Shown here piece after piece: positions 32,366-34,268 of a stretch of DNA of 34,268 bases. The notes under the pieces were generated by a model. The model was not told the DNA's origin, made no database searches, and saw only the letters and a program-made list of their open reading frames with translations. The stretch spans positions 1-34,268 of the forward strand of contig CALVFJ010000017.1 of NCBI GenBank assembly GCA_944326795.1. The letters are read 5' to 3'. The DNA is from an uncultured Erysipelotrichaceae bacterium (GTDB lineage: Bacteria; Bacillota_I; Bacilli_A; Erysipelotrichales; Erysipelotrichaceae). Numbering within the stretch: the first letter of the stretch is position 1; each line of letters opens with the position of its first letter. The position numbers were made by a program, and so were the translations under genes.

Positions 32366-32764
32366 TCAGATCATACGAAAATATTCCAATGCCTCTTTTA
32401 TAGCTTTTTCTTTTTCTGGCGGGCATTTCGGCTGTCTGGAGTTTTCTGATTTCGGTAGGTTATAATTTACCCTCTCAATAATACCGCATTTCTGCTTTAC
32501 CTGTGCGATATATAAATTACTGACCTTTAATCCCGTATGCTCCAGTACATACTTCTTGATTTCCTCATAAGTGGCTTTGCTCTCCGCAGCCGTCAAATCA
32601 AGCTCGTCCATTTTCACTTCTACCTCGATATGTTGGTCTGAATGAAGTTTGGACAATAAACATACCGTCTCAGCGGTATTACCAGATTCCCACAAACCTC
32701 TACCTAGCTCTCTAAATTTTTTCTGATACTTCATAGCCCAATCTAGTAAGTTGAAATATTTCAT
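32366..32764 (-). pseudogene. C-terminal fragment of an rlmD/rumA-type methyltransferase gene, fused to unrelated sequence
   Basis: The reading frame from 32764 (132 aa) changes identity near residue 30. Before it the sequence is arbitrary (MKYFNLLDWAMKYQKKFREL) and overlaps the DUF4062 gene. From AETVCLLSKL (about 32674) onward it is the C-terminal region of gut-Firmicute RlmD proteins: MDELDLTAAESKATYEEIKK, GLKVSNLYIAQVKQKCGIIE and CPPEKEKAIKEALEYFRMI. The catalytic domain is missing. rumA/rlmD 3' ends are known integration sites of integrative elements, so this is probably an attachment-site scar. The two intact paralogues at 5.7-9.3 kb lack this C-terminal extension and are not its source. 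An AGGA site before the ATG means it may still be translated. Confidence 0.75.
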
Positions 32765-33665
32765 TTTTATTTCCTACGGCCATTATCAATTGATTATTCT
32801 GAAGTTCGCTTAGTGCTTCTTTCCATATAGCCGCAGATTTTCCTATTTTATCAGTATTCATTATCTTATTATTAGTTTGTATATCTACTCCTTCAAGTGA
32901 GTTTATTACCAGAATTTGACCGACAGCGTCTTTTGCCGCTTCTGTTAAAAGACATTTTGCTTCATCTGATAAAATTGGTATCTTTAATTCTTTCTTTTCT
33001 GAACTAAACATTGCATCTATTTCTTCTTTAGAAATAGGTTCCCATTTCATTTGTGTCTGCTCAACCTTCTCCAAAATTGTATTTTGTATCTTCTCTAATT
33101 GTCTTTGTAAATCTCGAATTCCATCGGTATCTCCTGCTGTCGCAATTGCTTTTTCTGCTTGATCAGCTCTTACCCAGCCAGGCATAGGGGCATCATTTAT
33201 AATTTTAGGCATTGCCATAGCAATTTTATATTTTAATTCGTCTTCGTTAGAATAGAAATCAACTAATCTTCCTGCCTCTTTAACAGTATTATGAAAATTC
33301 TTTACTCTTTCTCTTTCTTCATCTGTTGCTCCCACTTTAATCGCAGGAAGCGAATCAATATTTTTATGCAAAAATGCTAATATAGGCATTTTTTTATGGA
33401 TAGCATACCTATACTCTTTTTCCGTATAACTTATATTCTCCTCAGGATCAATAGAACCATATTTTCCTGCAACAATCAAAAGATAATAATCACTCATATC
33501 AATCATCTTCTTAATGTATTCCCATTGGCTCAATGAACTTGCCGGAAATTGTTCCATTCCTACTGGAATACAATTCATATCAAGTAAGCAACTTATTGCT
33601 GCTTGTCTCTCCGTTTTCAAGTCTTCATATGTAGAACTTATGAATACTTGATATTTTCTTTCCAT
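32712..33665 (-). CDS. DUF4062 domain protein, possible defence effector
   Basis: The protein of about 317 aa starts with a DUF4062 domain: KYQVFISSTYEDLKTERQAA, IPVGMEQFPASSLSQWEYIK, DYYLLIVAGKYGSIDP and the ISYTEKEYRYAIHKKMPILA end. DUF4062 belongs to the STIR/TIR-like clan and is found in several phage-defence and NLR-like proteins. A middle coiled-coil-like part and a C-terminal helical region with LTRLGYEVSEKI (winged-helix-like, possibly a sensor) follow. The start at 33665 has GGGAG with 6-nt spacing. It overlaps the rumA fragment by 53 nt and is 27 nt after the KilA-N gene. Confidence 0.78.
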   Translation of the reverse strand: MERKYQVFISSTYEDLKTERQAAISCLLDMNCIPVGMEQFPASSLSQWEYIKKMIDMSDYYLLIVAGKYGSIDPEENISYTEKEYRYAIHKKMPILAFLHKNIDSLPAIKVGATDEERERVKNFHNTVKEAGRLVDFYSNEDELKYKIAMAMPKIINDAPMPGWVRADQAEKAIATAGDTDGIRDLQRQLEKIQNTILEKVEQTQMKWEPISKEEIDAMFSSEKKELKIPILSDEAKCLLTEAAKDAVGQILVINSLEGVDIQTNNKIMNTDKIGKSAAIWKEALSELQNNQLIMAVGNKNEIFQLTRLGYEVSEKI

Positions 33666-33692
33666 GTACATCTCCCTTTTCCACTTGTATTA

Positions 33693-34268
33693 TTAGTCTA
33701 TTGTTTCATTTTCCAATTTCGGCAAATTATTTAAGTTTATCTTCTCCAATGTCCGTAACTGTTGTACCGCCAACTGCCGAAGTAATTCCATCCGCTCTTT
33801 TTGATTCTTTCCTTGACTAATCAATACAGCATTATAACTTTCCAAATTTGCCAGTACCAACAACTGATTTAATGTCGCCACATCCCTCATATTTCCTTTA
33901 ACATTTGGATTTTTGTCCTTCCACTGTTTTGCGGTTTTTCCAAACAAAACAACATTCATCATATCTGCTTCATTAGCATAGGTATACGCCACCTGTGCGG
34001 GAGTTAATTCCGGGGGAATCAGATTCTCTTTAATTGCATCTGTATGTATCCTGTAATTCAACTTAGAAATTTCTCTGTTCAAATTCCAATTCAAAGACAA
34101 CCGACTGTTTTCATCTGTCTTTAAACGCCTATAGTCTTTCATAATATATAACTGAAACTCAGGAGAAATCCAAGTCGCGAAAGACATGGCGATATCGCTA
34201 TGGGCATATGTTCCGCCATAACGTCCTGCTTTTGAGACAATACCGATAGCATTCATCTGCGTAATCCA
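33693..34268 (-). CDS. KilA-N domain protein (5' end beyond window)
   Basis: The frame is open to the window edge: WITQ (from 34268) precedes MNAIGIVSKAGRYGGTYAHS, and DIAMSFATWISPEFQLYIMK, the KilA-N core, follows. The rest is a helical tail with KTAKQWKDKNPNVKGNMRDV and a QLLVLANLESYNAVLISQGK stretch. KilA-N is a DNA-binding domain of phage antirepressors and of element-encoded regulators. The gene is truncated on the right. It lies 27 nt upstream of the DUF4062 gene, so it may regulate it or share its operon. Confidence 0.85.
   Translation of the reverse strand, partial: WITQMNAIGIVSKAGRYGGTYAHSDIAMSFATWISPEFQLYIMKDYRRLKTDENSRLSLNWNLNREISKLNYRIHTDAIKENLIPPELTPAQVAYTYANEADMMNVVLFGKTAKQWKDKNPNVKGNMRDVATLNQLLVLANLESYNAVLISQGKNQKERMELLRQLAVQQLRTLEKINLNNLPKLENETID

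Noticed and set aside
26817..34268. Complete T7SS or LXG toxin locus
   Set aside because: No EssC-type ATPase, no EsxA with a W-X-G motif and no LXG toxin is found in either strand. Only accessory and immunity-type genes are present.

Overview
The window reads as two pieces of DNA with different histories. Positions 1 to about 26,800 are AT-rich and look like the chromosome of a low-GC gut Firmicute (Bacillota). My best guess is the Erysipelotrichales; this is an inference from gene content and base use, since no 16S rRNA or other taxonomic marker is present. From about 26,830 to 34,268 the GC content is clearly higher, especially at 26.9-29.1 kb, and the genes are accessory: small helical proteins of the type VII secretion (LXG) kind, candidate immunity proteins, small element-type hypothetical genes and phage/defence-type genes. 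Nearly every gene in the window is on the minus strand. The exceptions are msrC and one HAD phosphatase.

Left part, read along the plus coordinate: ntdP (152-685); thiT under a TPP riboswitch (762-1384); msrC on the plus strand (1430-1885); an AAC(3)-like acetyltransferase with a DUF1836 gene (1895-3250); a DUF3783 gene (3328-3861); tRNA-Arg(CCG) (3967-4043); a Cof-type HAD phosphatase on plus (4074-4874); then a close-packed minus-strand run from 12,346 down to 4,851 holding xpt, an MBOAT O-acyltransferase, its DHHW partner, two RlmCD-type rRNA methyltransferase paralogues around a PHP phosphoesterase, and a RluA-type pseudouridine synthase.

The centre of the window is one long purine-oxidation operon (21,182 down to 12,402). 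It has an extended -10 promoter, a guanine-class riboswitch with a readable antiterminator/terminator pair, then an NCS2 purine permease, a THEP1-like NTPase, a three-gene ABC importer of the FecCD/BtuCD type, the three xanthine dehydrogenase subunits (FAD, 2Fe-2S, Mo) and the MocA-type molybdopterin cytidylyltransferase, ending in a strong terminator. The parts fit together: purine uptake, molybdate or tungstate uptake (inferred), cofactor maturation and purine hydroxylation.

Next come an orphan RsgI-like anti-sigma gene with a small secreted Asp/Gly-repeat protein (21,220-22,273), a D-2-hydroxyacid dehydrogenase, an AraC/GyrI regulator interrupted by an in-frame TAA at codon 12, and an ArsR-type regulator plus MFS exporter with a consensus promoter and a 13-bp palindrome over its -10 box.

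The right part holds a lipoprotein and three small helical proteins like those encoded beside LXG toxins, with no LXG toxin in view. One of these, the DUF5082-like gene, is frameshifted. Upstream of them is a row of immunity candidates: a DUF1910/DUF1911 PoNi type, an Imm74 type, a YcxB-like protein, two membrane proteins and one unknown. A decayed paralogue fragment of the unknown lies between two of them. Further right are two small element-type genes, the detached 3' end of an rlmD/rumA gene (a probable integration scar), a DUF4062 protein and a KilA-N protein cut by the window edge. I read this part as a horizontally acquired immunity and defence island. No integrase, insertion sequence or CRISPR array is visible.
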